Shown: positions 24,676 to 32,620 of the stretch, piece after piece | How the letters are laid out: each line of letters starts with the position of its first letter | How positions within the stretch are numbered: the stretch's first letter is position 1 | Virus record (IMG/VR): IMGVR_UViG_3300046010_005057 | Location: 1-48,936 of that record | DNA length: 48,936 bases | Origin: a virus | Reading direction: 5' to 3' (one strand) | Program-made: the position numbers and the translations under genes | Notes under the pieces: generated by a model | The model's database searches: none | Told to the model about the DNA's origin: nothing | Seen by the model: only the letters and a program-made list of their open reading frames with translations

Positions 24676-27228
24676 CTAATTGAACCAATCTTCTAGTGAC
24701 GCGCGCTTTTCTGTGGTCCAACCGATCACGTTGGTGATCGACTCAATCGGACTCAGGAAGGTCTTTTCGAACTGCTTATCACGGTCGACGAACGAATCAA
24801 GGTTGAATTCCTTCGGTAAAACGTCGAGGCTCGTAATCACGGTGATGTTGTACGGGTTTGGCTGACGCAGGTAAGCGAACTTGACCTTGTCACCTTCGAA
24901 GATGAATGGGTACTTGGTCTCGAGCTTCTTCTTCTTGATAAGATTGTTGTAGATCAAAGCACCCTTGACATGGATCGGCGTACCCGACTTGTAGATCGTC
25001 GACTTGTCCTCCCACTTATTCATTTCATTCACGCCGCGCGGGAACGCGATAGACTCCCAATCAAGACCAAGAAACTCGGTTCTGAAGTCGGCTACGAATG
25101 AGTGAAGCTCATCTTGTTCACCCTGCATGATGACCTTTAGCGCGGCTTTGATCTTTTCGCGACAAACTTTTGGCGTAGATGACCTTACGGACTCGATGCC
25201 AGATGCCTTGATTTCAGGTTCATTCAGAGTCACACCTTCGTCCCAACGGACGTTGAGGATGTACATCTTCTTACCGCGCCAGATGGCTTTGTCGGACACT
25301 TTTTCAAGCTTCATCGCCATGACGTTTTCGCGCGCATTGACCGTATCCGCAAGTTTGGCGTACGTCTCGTTGATGAAGTCTTGAATTGGACCCTTGTCGC
25401 ATACTTTGATGAGGAATTCAAGCACCTCGTCAAGATCAGCGCCCTTCTTTGCCTGTTCGACTAGCGCAGCAAGCGTGACGTAGATAGAGTCGGTGTCTGA
25501 AGCTACGACGTAGTCGACATCCTTGGTCTTGAGGAGCTTATTGAGGTAGGCGTTGATGTTGTCAGCGATCCAACGAATCGTGAGCTGCCCAGTTAGAGTG
25601 ATCGCCTCAGCCATGGCGACGTCGTAGAACATGAAGTAGCGGTTCGCCATGGCTCCATAGAGCGAGTTCAAGAAGATCTTGCGGACCATCTGCTGGTTAT
25701 TGAACTGAGCAATGAGTTTGGTCAGTTCCTTTTCACGAACAGGATCATCCTTGAGCTTTTCTTTCTCGCGCTTGGCTGCGATCATTTTGCTCTTGTACTC
25801 GACGCGCTCGTTGTACATCTTCTCGCAAAGTTCAGACATAAAGCCCTGCTTTGCTCTTGAGTAAAAGGTACCGTTGACGCACATCGAGACGTCATTTTCG
25901 AGCATCATCGGTTTGAATTCATCGAGTCCGCCGACCAGCATTTTGTCGATCGACATGCCAAGGTCGACCTTGCCCATAAGGCACTCAGGCGACACGTTGT
26001 ACTGGCGAATGATCGACGGGTACAGTGAGTTCAAGTCGAACGAGACCACCCACTTGTGCATGCCAATCTGTGGTTCCTTGACGTAGCCGCCGTCGTACTC
26101 GTCACGGACGTTCGAAGGATTCTTGACTGGAACCACCTGACGGCGATCCATAAGGAAGTTGTGGCAGATGATCTCCCATGGACGTACGGACGCAAGAGCA
26201 TCGCCGTAGTTCATTCCAGCGGAATAGGCCATTGAGAAGACCTGTTGGATGAACTTCATCTTGTCCTCAAGTTCGTCAACCAGCTCAGTATCAAGGACGT
26301 TGTATTCACAATACTTTTGGAAGTTTCTGAGGTAGAGGGTGTGAAGATCGCCGTATTCGGAGTAGTCTAACTTTTCACGCTTTAGTTCGACCTGCGCGAT
26401 GAAACCGAGAGCGTACGACTCTTGGTTCTTGTAGGAGAACCGCTTATAGAGCTGCATGTAGTCGAGAATCGCGACGCCGATTGGGAAGTAGAACTGGACG
26501 GTCTTACCGCGAATCTCGATCTGACGCGTCTCAAGCATTCCCCACGGCGACAACCGCGCAGCTTGACCTTCGCCCAGGATCTGGTTGATCCGATTGACGA
26601 GGTACAGAACGTCGAATCCTTCGATGTTCCATCCAGTTAGAACGTCTGGATCGAGGCTTTTGTAAATCTCGAGGAACGACGAAATGAGAGCGTATTCATC
26701 GGCACACTTGAAGTACCGAACGTTTTTGGCGCTAGGTTGAAAGTCTCCGCAACCAAACGTGTACCGTTGCCCGTTCATTGAGAGGGTGATCGCGGTGATT
26801 GGATTTTCAGCCTTCATCGGATCAGGAAAACCACCAATAGGTTCACCATTCTCGTCAAGGTTGAAACCGACCTCGATGTCTACGGATGCGATGCGGATCA
26901 ATTCCGGATCGAATTGGACGTCTGAGCCAAACTCGTCGTAAATGTAGACGTACTCGAACTTGTCGTATCCGAAAATCTTGAGACCGTGGGTCTCTTTGTA
27001 GCGCTCGATGAAGTCACGAGCTTCCTTCATGTTCTCGAAGCGCTTCTTAGCAACCGGTTCGCCGCTGATGCAGCTCCGGAACAAGGCTTTGTCCGTATCC
27101 TTCGATTGAATGAACAGATACGGCTTGTAGTTAACCTTTTCCTGATAGCGCTTACCGTCACGGTATCCACGCACAAACAGGGTGTTGCCGCGTCTATGCA
27201 CGGATGTGTAGAAGTAATTCGATGTCAA
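24676..27228 (-). CDS. DNA polymerase, family B (gp43-like)
   Basis: 850 residues. Exonuclease motifs: IASVDIEVG (ExoI, about residue 110), LTGWNIEGFDVLYLV (ExoII), YNVLDTELVD (ExoIII). Polymerase motifs: SFDLNSLYPSIIRQYN (A), KIFLNSLYGAMANRY (B), ASDTDSIYV (C). The C-terminal SLEDWFN could be the sliding-clamp-binding tail, as at the end of T4 gp43. The start codon is TTG 27228 with GGAG six bases upstream. Confidence 0.96.
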   Translation of the reverse strand: MTSNYFYTSVHRRGNTLFVRGYRDGKRYQEKVNYKPYLFIQSKDTDKALFRSCISGEPVAKKRFENMKEARDFIERYKETHGLKIFGYDKFEYVYIYDEFGSDVQFDPELIRIASVDIEVGFNLDENGEPIGGFPDPMKAENPITAITLSMNGQRYTFGCGDFQPSAKNVRYFKCADEYALISSFLEIYKSLDPDVLTGWNIEGFDVLYLVNRINQILGEGQAARLSPWGMLETRQIEIRGKTVQFYFPIGVAILDYMQLYKRFSYKNQESYALGFIAQVELKREKLDYSEYGDLHTLYLRNFQKYCEYNVLDTELVDELEDKMKFIQQVFSMAYSAGMNYGDALASVRPWEIICHNFLMDRRQVVPVKNPSNVRDEYDGGYVKEPQIGMHKWVVSFDLNSLYPSIIRQYNVSPECLMGKVDLGMSIDKMLVGGLDEFKPMMLENDVSMCVNGTFYSRAKQGFMSELCEKMYNERVEYKSKMIAAKREKEKLKDDPVREKELTKLIAQFNNQQMVRKIFLNSLYGAMANRYFMFYDVAMAEAITLTGQLTIRWIADNINAYLNKLLKTKDVDYVVASDTDSIYVTLAALVEQAKKGADLDEVLEFLIKVCDKGPIQDFINETYAKLADTVNARENVMAMKLEKVSDKAIWRGKKMYILNVRWDEGVTLNEPEIKASGIESVRSSTPKVCREKIKAALKVIMQGEQDELHSFVADFRTEFLGLDWESIAFPRGVNEMNKWEDKSTIYKSGTPIHVKGALIYNNLIKKKKLETKYPFIFEGDKVKFAYLRQPNPYNITVITSLDVLPKEFNLDSFVDRDKQFEKTFLSPIESITNVIGWTTEKRASLEDWFN

Positions 27229-27259
27229 GGATGGCTCCGAGTCTTATCTCTGAAGGTCT

Positions 27260-27265
27260 ATACTA
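27260..27265 (-). promoter_or_regulatory. Possible promoter for the polymerase gene
   Basis: TGTTAGTAT (-10 TAGTAT at 27265-27260) between the endolysin terminator and the TTG start. No clear -35. Confidence 0.35.
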
Positions 27266-27299
27266 ACACATCTAGAGCAGACTTGAGAAAAGAATTTAG

Positions 27300-27323
27300 C
27301 TCCCGAAGATTTTACTTCGGGAG
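27300..27323 (-). terminator. Terminator at end of endolysin gene
   Basis: CTCCCGAAG / CTTCGGGAG perfect 9-bp hairpin followed by CTAAATTCTTTT on the minus strand. The endolysin TAA is in the loop. Confidence 0.65.
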
Positions 27324-27791
27324 ACCTTTGGTGTAGACAGTCTTGCCGTTGACACGGGTCGCAGTAAGAACTTCGCGGCGTTGGGGACCCTTGGACTCGT
27401 AAGAGCAATGTACCCATCCACTGTTCGGATCACCTGGGACGTAGAACTCAAGGATGCACTGGTCGAACTGAAGGTTCGCCTTGATCCACTTGACGACGTC
27501 AATGTTTGGGATTCCCGCGATTTCGAAGTCGGCTGCCTCGCCTGTGGAATGCTGGGAAGTAGAAGAAGAACCCGGCGTCTTGGCGTTCAGCTCCTTAGAG
27601 CGGTAACCAGACGAAAGAGCCAATGGCTTACGGTAATAGGCGCGGATAGGCTCAAGGACATGGCGACAGAGAAGTTTCATGTTCTCTAGATGCTCGGGCG
27701 TCGGTTGATTGCTGATGCCCAAACGAGAGGCGTTCTGCGAACGAGTGAATTCACGCAGAGTGAAGTTTGGCGAAAGATAGACTTCGGTCAC
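27312..27791 (-). CDS. Endolysin, peptidase M15 (D,D/L,D-endopeptidase type)
   Basis: 159 residues. The motif SGYRSKELN (about 62-70), the zinc-ligand block STGEAADFEIAG (HSTGEAADFE with His and Asp) and WVHCSYE (third ligand His) define the M15 fold seen in phage murein peptidases and in VanX/VanY-type enzymes. It would cut the peptide stem of peptidoglycan. Start GTG 27791 with GGAG seven bases upstream. The ribosome site is buried in the hairpin at 27799-27852. Confidence 0.85.
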   Translation of the reverse strand: MTEVYLSPNFTLREFTRSQNASRLGISNQPTPEHLENMKLLCRHVLEPIRAYYRKPLALSSGYRSKELNAKTPGSSSTSQHSTGEAADFEIAGIPNIDVVKWIKANLQFDQCILEFYVPGDPNSGWVHCSYESKGPQRREVLTATRVNGKTVYTKGLPK

Positions 27792-27798
27792 AAAAAAT

Positions 27799-27852
27799 CT
27801 CCTGGTATCTTTGGAACGGAGGTATTTATCCTCCGCTCCGCGATACCAGGAG
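27799..27852 (-). promoter_or_regulatory. Late promoter inside an SD-sequestering hairpin (endolysin)
   Basis: 11-bp outer stem CTCCTGGTATC / GATACCAGGAG plus a 10-bp inner stem (27813-27822 with 27830-27839). The apical loop is the late box GATAAATA (27830-27823). The 3' arm contains the endolysin SD CAGGAG. Read-through RNA would hide the SD; late RNA starting after the box lacks the 5' arm. Confidence 0.85.
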
Positions 27853-27881
27853 CGACAAACGTCTAGTCAGGGAGAAGGTGT

Positions 27882-28067
27882 TTAGAGGCTGTAGGCGTCC
27901 TCCTGAACGCTGATCCTTTGGAATCCGTGGACCACGACGGTGCGCGTGTCTCCCTTGTTCAGGAGATGCATGGTCGCCGATTGGCGCCAACCATCCGAGG
28001 TGTAGGTCTCATAGACGATATCCAGCGGACCATCCTCTTCGAGGGTGACGGTAACTTTCTTGGTCAT
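27882..28067 (-). CDS. Small hypothetical protein, 61 aa
   Basis: MTKKVTVTLEEDGPLDIVYETY... is a short all-beta protein. ATG 28067 overlaps the upstream stop as ATGA. No family recognised. Confidence 0.6.
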   Translation of the reverse strand: MTKKVTVTLEEDGPLDIVYETYTSDGWRQSATMHLLNKGDTRTVVVHGFQRISVQEDAYSL

Positions 28068-28453
28068 TGGCTCTCCGGAAATTTAAGAGTGTCGAGGAAG
28101 TTTGAATCAAGCTTGGTAGTAATCGCAAGCCGAATTAATTCAGCACGCAGACAATTTTCATTGTCCCAAGAATTCTCGGCGTCGTGAATGCATTGAAGCT
28201 CGCGCAGTAGATGCTGATGTTCGATAATGTCCGAAGGAAGCGTATAACCGCGGTCTTTCTGATTAATGATCAACGAATCGACTGCCTGAAATTCCATTCT
28301 GTCTGTGTAGTTTTCATCAGGAATCAGACAGCCCACAGCGCAGGAAGTGCCATAGGGACCGCGATAAAGACATCCACCATCTTTATCACTCGACCGCCGC
28401 CCTTGCGCGAATAGATGTCGAGACACTGTCTCAAAGATTTCTTGCCGATTCAT
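28064..28453 (-). CDS. Conserved hypothetical protein, 129 aa
   Basis: Start ATG 28453 behind GGAG. The blocks IFETVSRHLFAQGRRS and CLYRGPYGTSCAVGCLIPDENY belong to an uncharacterised family found in phages and bacteria; the paired cysteines may bind metal. It overlaps both neighbours by 4 bp. Confidence 0.65.
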   Translation of the reverse strand: MNRQEIFETVSRHLFAQGRRSSDKDGGCLYRGPYGTSCAVGCLIPDENYTDRMEFQAVDSLIINQKDRGYTLPSDIIEHQHLLRELQCIHDAENSWDNENCLRAELIRLAITTKLDSNFLDTLKFPESQ

Positions 28454-28947
28454 TGGCTCTCCAGTATCCATTGGGGCGTAGGAACGCGAGTGAATTTCAG
28501 AATGGCGCTTTTAGCACCGAGGTAGTAGGCTCTATAAGCCGCAATAGTGTCTTCGTTCTTGTATTCGTCGGGCATGGCCTGCGGCGGTGGAGTAAATCCA
28601 GCGTCAGGAATGTTGACTGGTGGAGTTTCAAGCAAATGCTTCAATTTAATCCATGTCAAATGCACCCTTTTATATCGCCACGTGTATTCTACGCAAAGAG
28701 CGACAAATAGAGTGTAGAGCCAATCGTAATGGTCTCGTGACGAACGGACCCAAACGGCGCTAGGATGATTGACGTGTGTCTTCTTATAGAGACCATCAGC
28801 GAATTCAGCTGTAATAACGTCAGCGTCTAGCATACGGTGTGCAGTAGACAGAAGTTGCGCATACTCAACGACCATTTTCACGACGTGCTTGTCGCAATGA
28901 TATTGGGCGCATTCCCACGGCCCCGATGAAAGGTAGAAAACATTCAT
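28450..28947 (-). CDS. Conserved phage protein, 165 aa
   Basis: The opening (WECAQYHCDKHVVKMVVEYAQ), then HPSAVWVRSSRDHYDWLY, TPPPQAMPDEYK and YRAYYLGAK make up a recognisable phage family of unknown function. It is His/Cys-rich near the N-terminus (HCDKH) and driven by the early promoter directly upstream. Confidence 0.75.
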   Translation of the reverse strand: MNVFYLSSGPWECAQYHCDKHVVKMVVEYAQLLSTAHRMLDADVITAEFADGLYKKTHVNHPSAVWVRSSRDHYDWLYTLFVALCVEYTWRYKRVHLTWIKLKHLLETPPVNIPDAGFTPPPQAMPDEYKNEDTIAAYRAYYLGAKSAILKFTRVPTPQWILESQ

Positions 28948-28953
28948 GATAGG

Positions 28954-28981
28954 ATTCTATCACGATCTTCAGCGGTGTAAA
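28954..28981 (-). promoter_or_regulatory. Early promoter
   Basis: TTTACA (28981-28976), 16-nt spacer ending CGTGA, TAGAAT (28959-28954), seven bases before ATG 28947. Confidence 0.7.
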
Positions 28982-28989
28982 TTGGAAAA

Positions 28990-29065
28990 TGGTACCCGGA
29001 GAGAGATTCGAACTCCCAATGAACCCTTTTTAAGAAGGTTGCGTCTGCCTTTCCGCCATCCGGGC
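28990..29065 (-). tRNA. tRNA-Leu (TAA)
   Basis: Acceptor GCCCGGA/TCCGGGT, anticodon loop CTTAAAA, canonical T-loop TTCGAAT, CCA encoded. The variable region is only about 5 nt, unusual for Leu. Confidence 0.85.
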
Positions 29066-29097
29066 CAAATTTTTTCGACGAACACCTTCTGTGTTTA

Positions 29098-29646
29098 CTA
29101 AGCGCGCTTCGCTTGAACGGAAGCAATGACTGCCTCTTGGGCGTCTGTTGGCAAAAGATTGATGGACGTGATTGGTAGACCACCATCTAGAATGTAGACA
29201 ATGTTGCCATTGACATCGGTGAACCAAGTGACCCGGTGGTCATCGATGTGACCCCAGTCATTGTCAGACTGAATGTAGGCAGGTCCTACGATCTTGGCAG
29301 CGCCGATAATCGTAGAATTGGAGATGCAAGCATTATCTCCGACATGGACGGTTCCGCCCACTGTAGAACTATCAATGATCGAAGAGCCGTAAATCAGGGC
29401 AGTGTCCTGAATCGTGCAATTTGTGACTCTCGCATCGTCAGTAACTTCAGCGCTTCCCGACACATTACTTTGAATGACAACAGCCATTCCGTGGACAAGA
29501 CCGGATCCTTCGACGGTGCTATAAACCACAAGAGCCCGGCCACCAATCCTTGCGGATTCAGTGATCTCGGACTCAATAGCGACTGAATTGTAAAGGAGAC
29601 CGGCCGTAGAAGCCACGGTGCTTTCGATATTGATCGGGCCGCTCAT
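29098..29646 (-). CDS. Left-handed beta-helix (hexapeptide-repeat) protein
   Basis: 182 residues made of imperfect hexapeptide steps with V, I or A at every sixth position (for example NVSGSAEVTDDARVTNCTIQ and STVGGTVHVGDNACISNSTI). The C-terminal cap HRVTWFTDVNGNIVYILDGG is shared with other large-phage proteins. Such folds serve as acyltransferases or structural spikes. No active-site His is obvious, so a structural or binding role is more likely. Confidence 0.7.
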   Translation of the reverse strand: MSGPINIESTVASTAGLLYNSVAIESEITESARIGGRALVVYSTVEGSGLVHGMAVVIQSNVSGSAEVTDDARVTNCTIQDTALIYGSSIIDSSTVGGTVHVGDNACISNSTIIGAAKIVGPAYIQSDNDWGHIDDHRVTWFTDVNGNIVYILDGGLPITSINLLPTDAQEAVIASVQAKRA

Positions 29647-29662
29647 TCGTCTCTCCGTGAGT

Positions 29663-29737
29663 TGGTAGCTCGCCGAGGTATTGCGCCCCGTCCTTCTGTA
29701 TGTAACACAGACGTACTACTTTTTATACGTGCAAGCC
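29663..29737 (-). tRNA. tRNA-Val (TAC), elbow-deviant
   Basis: Acceptor GGCTTGC/GCGAGCT, anticodon arm TCTGT-GTTACAT-ACAGA, CCA encoded. The T-arm CGGGG-CGCAATA-CCTCG lacks the TTC of TTCRA, and the D-arm GTAT-AAAAAGTA-GTAC lacks GG. Confidence 0.75.
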
Positions 29738-29760
29738 ATAGTCAAAATGTCTGACTAAAG

Positions 29761-29834
29761 TGGTATCCGATGGAGGTATCGCGCCTCCGCCTCTTGCATG
29801 TCACGCAAGTGAGCTACTTTTACACCAATCGGAT
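29761..29834 (-). tRNA. tRNA-Val (GAC), elbow-deviant
   Basis: Acceptor ATCCGAT/ATCGGAT, anticodon arm CTTGC-GTGACAT-GCAAG, T-arm GGAGG-CGCGATA-CCTCC, D-loop AAAAGTA without GG, CCA encoded. Confidence 0.75.
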
Positions 29835-29839
29835 CGAAA

Positions 29840-29915
29840 TGGCTCCATACCCAGGTAACGCTCCTGGCCATCTCCGCTTAACAGGCGGGCCCGTTCTCTT
29901 GCTCGGTCGTATGGA
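29840..29915 (-). tRNA. tRNA-Asn (GTT), elbow-deviant
   Basis: Acceptor TCCATAC/GTATGGA, anticodon loop CTGTTAA, T-arm CCAGG-AGCGTTA-CCTGG, D-arm CCG...CGG with loop AGCAAGAGAA lacking GG, CCA encoded. Confidence 0.7.
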
Positions 29916-29923
29916 TCAAACTT

Positions 29924-29998
29924 TGGCGTCCTGTCAGGGAATCAAACCCCGACCAAAAGTTTAGGAAACTCTCGTGCTCTTCGTTACACCAACAGGAC
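29924..29998 (-). tRNA. tRNA-Arg (CCT)
   Basis: Acceptor GTCCTGT/ACAGGAC, anticodon loop TTCCTAA, T-loop TTTGATT, D-arm GTGT-AACGAAGA-GCAC (no GG), CCA encoded. Confidence 0.8.
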
Positions 29999-30021
29999 TT
30001 GAACTAATTATCTACAAAAAA

Positions 30022-30104
30022 TGGAGTCTCGGAGGAGAGTCGAACTCCTTCATCAGTGGTTCGTAGCCACCGTGCCGCTATGCTTTCGCTCCGTCGGCCG
30101 AGAC
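30022..30104 (-). tRNA. tRNA-Arg (ACG), enlarged D-arm
   Basis: Acceptor GTCTCGG/CCGAGAC, anticodon arm GGTGG-CTACGAA-CCACT, T-arm AGGAG-TTCGACT-CTCCT. The D region is about 7 nt longer than normal and contains GCGAAAGC. Confidence 0.8.
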
Positions 30105-30118
30105 ATAATCTAGAAAGT

Positions 30119-30146
30119 ATCTTATCACACGGATCGCAGACGTAAA
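30119..30146 (-). promoter_or_regulatory. Early promoter for tRNA group
   Basis: TTTACG (30146-30141), 16-nt spacer ending TGTGA, TAAGAT (30124-30119). It fires into the tRNA run beginning with Arg(ACG). Confidence 0.7.
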
Positions 30147-30154
30147 CAAGAATT

Positions 30155-30745
30155 TTATGCAGCTTTCTTGTAGACATTACCGCTTGCGTCGATGATCGAT
30201 CGCTGTTTGATGGCGGCGTTGGCAGCCTTATACGTCAGATAGACATTGTGCTTCTTTGCCATGGACATATTGACTCCACCATTATAGCGAAGCGCGTCAT
30301 AACCAAGCTCTTCAAGCCGCTTCCGTGCCTTAGCCGTGTAGACCATACCCTTGGAGAGACCGTAAAAGATCTCCGACCCGGTGAGGACTAATCTGCCCTC
30401 TTCCAGGTCATCCAAGACCGAGTACTTATCGGCACCGAGACGGAGAAGTCCTGCTCCTCGCGCGAAGTCCTCAGAGTCCCTCTTCTTGAAGAACTTGGTG
30501 AGCTCTTTCCCTGTGAACGTCTCGTCTACATCGAACATCTTGTCGATGCGTAGCTCGACCTCGTAAACGATCTTGTCACCACCCTTAGACCGCTTCATAG
30601 AAGCTGCATAGGTCTCAGCAACTCCAAAGTCATCAGTGAAATAGGCGACACCGCCACCCCAAAAGTCATTTGGAATTCGAGCCTTGGACTGATCGAACCG
30701 ATCAAACCCAGCATTAGTTCCGTGATAGACCTTCAGTTTCCGCAT
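30155..30745 (-). CDS. ADP-ribosyltransferase-like protein (ART-PolyVal type)
   Basis: 196 residues. VYHGTNAGFDRFDQSKARI then GGGVAYFTDDFGVAETYAASM matches the first half of ART-like folds (H-G-T strand and YFTdd...A..YA). The third motif is not certain; YNGGVNMSMAKKHNVYLTY is a candidate C-terminal strand. T4 carries Alt, ModA and ModB that ADP-ribosylate host RNA polymerase and other proteins; a similar host-modifying role is plausible. A late box lies upstream. Confidence 0.65.
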   Translation of the reverse strand: MRKLKVYHGTNAGFDRFDQSKARIPNDFWGGGVAYFTDDFGVAETYAASMKRSKGGDKIVYEVELRIDKMFDVDETFTGKELTKFFKKRDSEDFARGAGLLRLGADKYSVLDDLEEGRLVLTGSEIFYGLSKGMVYTAKARKRLEELGYDALRYNGGVNMSMAKKHNVYLTYKAANAAIKQRSIIDASGNVYKKAA

Positions 30746-30776
30746 ACGCCCTCCATTGATCCAGCATTACTGATGG

Positions 30777-30783
30777 TATTTAT
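30777..30783 (-). promoter_or_regulatory. Late promoter box
   Basis: ATAAATA (minus strand, preceded by C), 32 bases before ATG 30745 and its GGAGGG SD. Confidence 0.6.
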
Positions 30784-30799
30784 GACGCGCGGTAAACAG

Positions 30800-30874
30800 T
30801 GGAGGCTGATAGCGGATTCGAGCCACTAACTCCGCCTTCGGAGGGCGGGATGATATCCATTTCACCAATCAGCC
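30800..30874 (-). tRNA. tRNA-Arg (CCG)
   Basis: Acceptor GGCTGAT/ATCAGCC, anticodon arm CCGCC-CTCCGAA-GGCGG, T-loop CTCGAAT, D-loop with GG, CCA encoded. Its 5' end overlaps the stop of the 30869-31846 gene by 6 nt. Confidence 0.88.
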
Positions 30875-31846
30875 GTTGTAGGGCAGGATTTCTCCAGCGA
30901 AGAGGGCCTCGTCGAAGACGTCCTTGTAGTGCTTAGGTTGGTTCGCGTACATCAGTTGGACGTCGTTATAATGGCGCCAAGCGTACTCACGGAACCAGCC
31001 AGAAGTGATGCTGGTGCAGACCTTCTCGAGAGCCAAATCGAAACTCCGTTTGACCGGAGTGTTCGGATGCGGCACTTGAGACCGTTCCAGTGCCAGGACG
31101 CAGGACTCTTCAAAGACTGCCCGGATGCGGATCTTCTGCGCGAGCGATTCAAACATAGTCCGTGACGTCAGGACTTGAGACGTGTTCGGCTTGAAGTGTT
31201 CGTAGGCCGGAACATCATTGAACATCCTGCGCGCCAAAGCGACGTGGATCGAGTCGTGGTCGTACTTGTAGAACCCATCATTCTCACGACCGAAGAATTC
31301 CGCCTTGGTGGTGTTCAACTTCGGGTGACCGTACGCATACGTCTCGGCTTCGCGCCGCTTGTACCAATCCAACAGAACCAGCGGAATCTTTGCGCCCATC
31401 TGCTCCATCCACAGGATGTCAGAACGAGTCTTCAAGAAGTGAGGAGTGTTCTTCTTGAACCGATGACTCATCTTCAGGGCGTACAGGACGTCGATCGTCG
31501 GGATGATCATCCGGGCATCGCCGTTGATCACCTTGTATTGTAGTTCAGGAGTTCCCTTAACAAGATCGAACAGCTCTTTGGCCGTTGAGTCTTCCCAGGC
31601 GACTTCGACCTCGACGTGCGCGTACTGACCACCGTGACCGAGGATCTTCTTGCCCTTGTCCGCGGGGTAGTAGGTCTTGCACTTCTGGAGGTGGACGACG
31701 AACCACTGACTGGTGTCATGGTCGGCGATGGCGTCGATGTCCTTGAAGACCGGTCTGGTCTTCTTGACGTAGTCGCGGGCGGCCTCGCTCAGTTCGTAGA
31801 ACATGAACGGGACCGAACCGACCAGCAGAATTTCTCTCTTCTCCAC
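30869..31846 (-). CDS. Nucleotidyltransferase-fold phage protein, 325 aa
   Basis: ILLVGSVPFMFYEL (about residues 6-19) followed by VFKDIDAIADHD gives a GS...DxD pattern like pol-beta-type nucleotidyltransferases. IIPTIDVLYALKMSHRFKK...TRSDILWM is conserved in related large-phage proteins. The target is unknown; a tRNA or other RNA is a reasonable guess given that it is embedded in the tRNA array and its stop overlaps tRNA-Arg(CCG). Confidence 0.55.
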   Translation of the reverse strand: MEKREILLVGSVPFMFYELSEAARDYVKKTRPVFKDIDAIADHDTSQWFVVHLQKCKTYYPADKGKKILGHGGQYAHVEVEVAWEDSTAKELFDLVKGTPELQYKVINGDARMIIPTIDVLYALKMSHRFKKNTPHFLKTRSDILWMEQMGAKIPLVLLDWYKRREAETYAYGHPKLNTTKAEFFGRENDGFYKYDHDSIHVALARRMFNDVPAYEHFKPNTSQVLTSRTMFESLAQKIRIRAVFEESCVLALERSQVPHPNTPVKRSFDLALEKVCTSITSGWFREYAWRHYNDVQLMYANQPKHYKDVFDEALFAGEILPYNG

Positions 31847-31871
31847 GGGTCTCTCCTCTCGTGGTTTCTGA

Positions 31872-32120
31872 CTAGCAGTCGGAACTGCTGGAACTCCATT
31901 CGGGATCTTCGCCGTAGCAGTTCGAACTGTTCCACTCAGTCACATCATGGATGATCTCAAGCGTCCTGAAGAGATTGACGGTCTCTTCGCGGAACTCTTC
32001 AGTTCCACCGATCCGATTACTGACCTCGCGGGCAGCTTCCAGAAGGGCGACCGCCTCACGGACCGTCTTGGTCACGTAGTCACAAGCCGCGGTATAGGAC
32101 ATAACAGGTGTGTCGGTCAT
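31872..32120 (-). CDS. Small protein with Trp-Ser-rich-Cys tail, 82 aa
   Basis: Start ATG 32120 behind AAGGAGA. Helical body, then TEWNSSNCYG and a C-terminus EWSSSSSDC. The next gene upstream ends in the same WSSSSSDC. Unknown function. Confidence 0.7.
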   Translation of the reverse strand: MTDTPVMSYTAACDYVTKTVREAVALLEAAREVSNRIGGTEEFREETVNLFRTLEIIHDVTEWNSSNCYGEDPEWSSSSSDC

Positions 32121-32130
32121 GATATTCTCC

Positions 32131-32481
32131 TTAACAGTCGCTGCTGGAAGAGGACCAAGAACCAACGGTCCGTTCCTCATAAGAATTAGTCCAATCCTTT
32201 GAACCGGCAGGCCGGTATTCGCCGCCCATTCCGTATTCAAGGGAGAAGCGAAAGGAAGTTCCGGTCCGATCTGCGATCTTCTCAGCCTCCGCAATCTTGG
32301 CGTAGGCAGCATCGACCAGTTCACTGATGAGACGCGGAGCATCTTCCTTTTCGGCTTCAGCCTGAGCCAAAGCGACTTCGCGAGCCTGCTTCAGTTCGGC
32401 GAGCCTGCGCTCGGCGTCTGCGATGTCAGAGTCGATTTCCTTGACTCCCGGATATTCGTTCGGTTCCATCATGGTTCCCAT
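32131..32481 (-). CDS. Coiled-coil protein with Trp-Ser-rich-Cys tail, 116 aa
   Basis: Helical heptad-like region (DIADAERRLAELKQAREVAL...) followed by a beta segment and a C-terminus SWSSSSSDC identical in the last eight residues to its downstream neighbour. Start ATG 32481 (or ATGs at 32472/32469), only about 10 nt from the expected promoter start, so it may be nearly leaderless. Confidence 0.7.
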   Translation of the reverse strand: MGTMMEPNEYPGVKEIDSDIADAERRLAELKQAREVALAQAEAEKEDAPRLISELVDAAYAKIAEAEKIADRTGTSFRFSLEYGMGGEYRPAGSKDWTNSYEERTVGSWSSSSSDC

Positions 32482-32499
32482 ATGCTCGATGTTATAAGA

Positions 32500-32527
32500 A
32501 TTCTATCACGCCGTTCGGCGTTGTAAA
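32500..32527 (-). promoter_or_regulatory. Early promoter
   Basis: TTTACA (32527-32522), 16-nt spacer ending CGTGA, TAGAAT (32505-32500). Confidence 0.7.
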
Positions 32528-32535
32528 CAACTAAA

Positions 32536-32610
32536 TGGTACCCAAGGCCGGTTACGCTCCGACGATTGACCCTTACCAGGGGCCCGTGTTCCTATTAGCA
32601 CTACATGGGC
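32536..32610 (-). tRNA. tRNA-Thr (GGT), elbow-deviant T-loop
   Basis: Acceptor GCCCATG/CTTGGGT (one mismatch), anticodon arm GGCCC-CTGGTAA-GGGTC, T-arm GTCGG-AGCGTAA-CCGGC, D-loop still has GG, CCA encoded. Confidence 0.7.
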
Positions 32611-32620
32611 ATAAAAGTTG

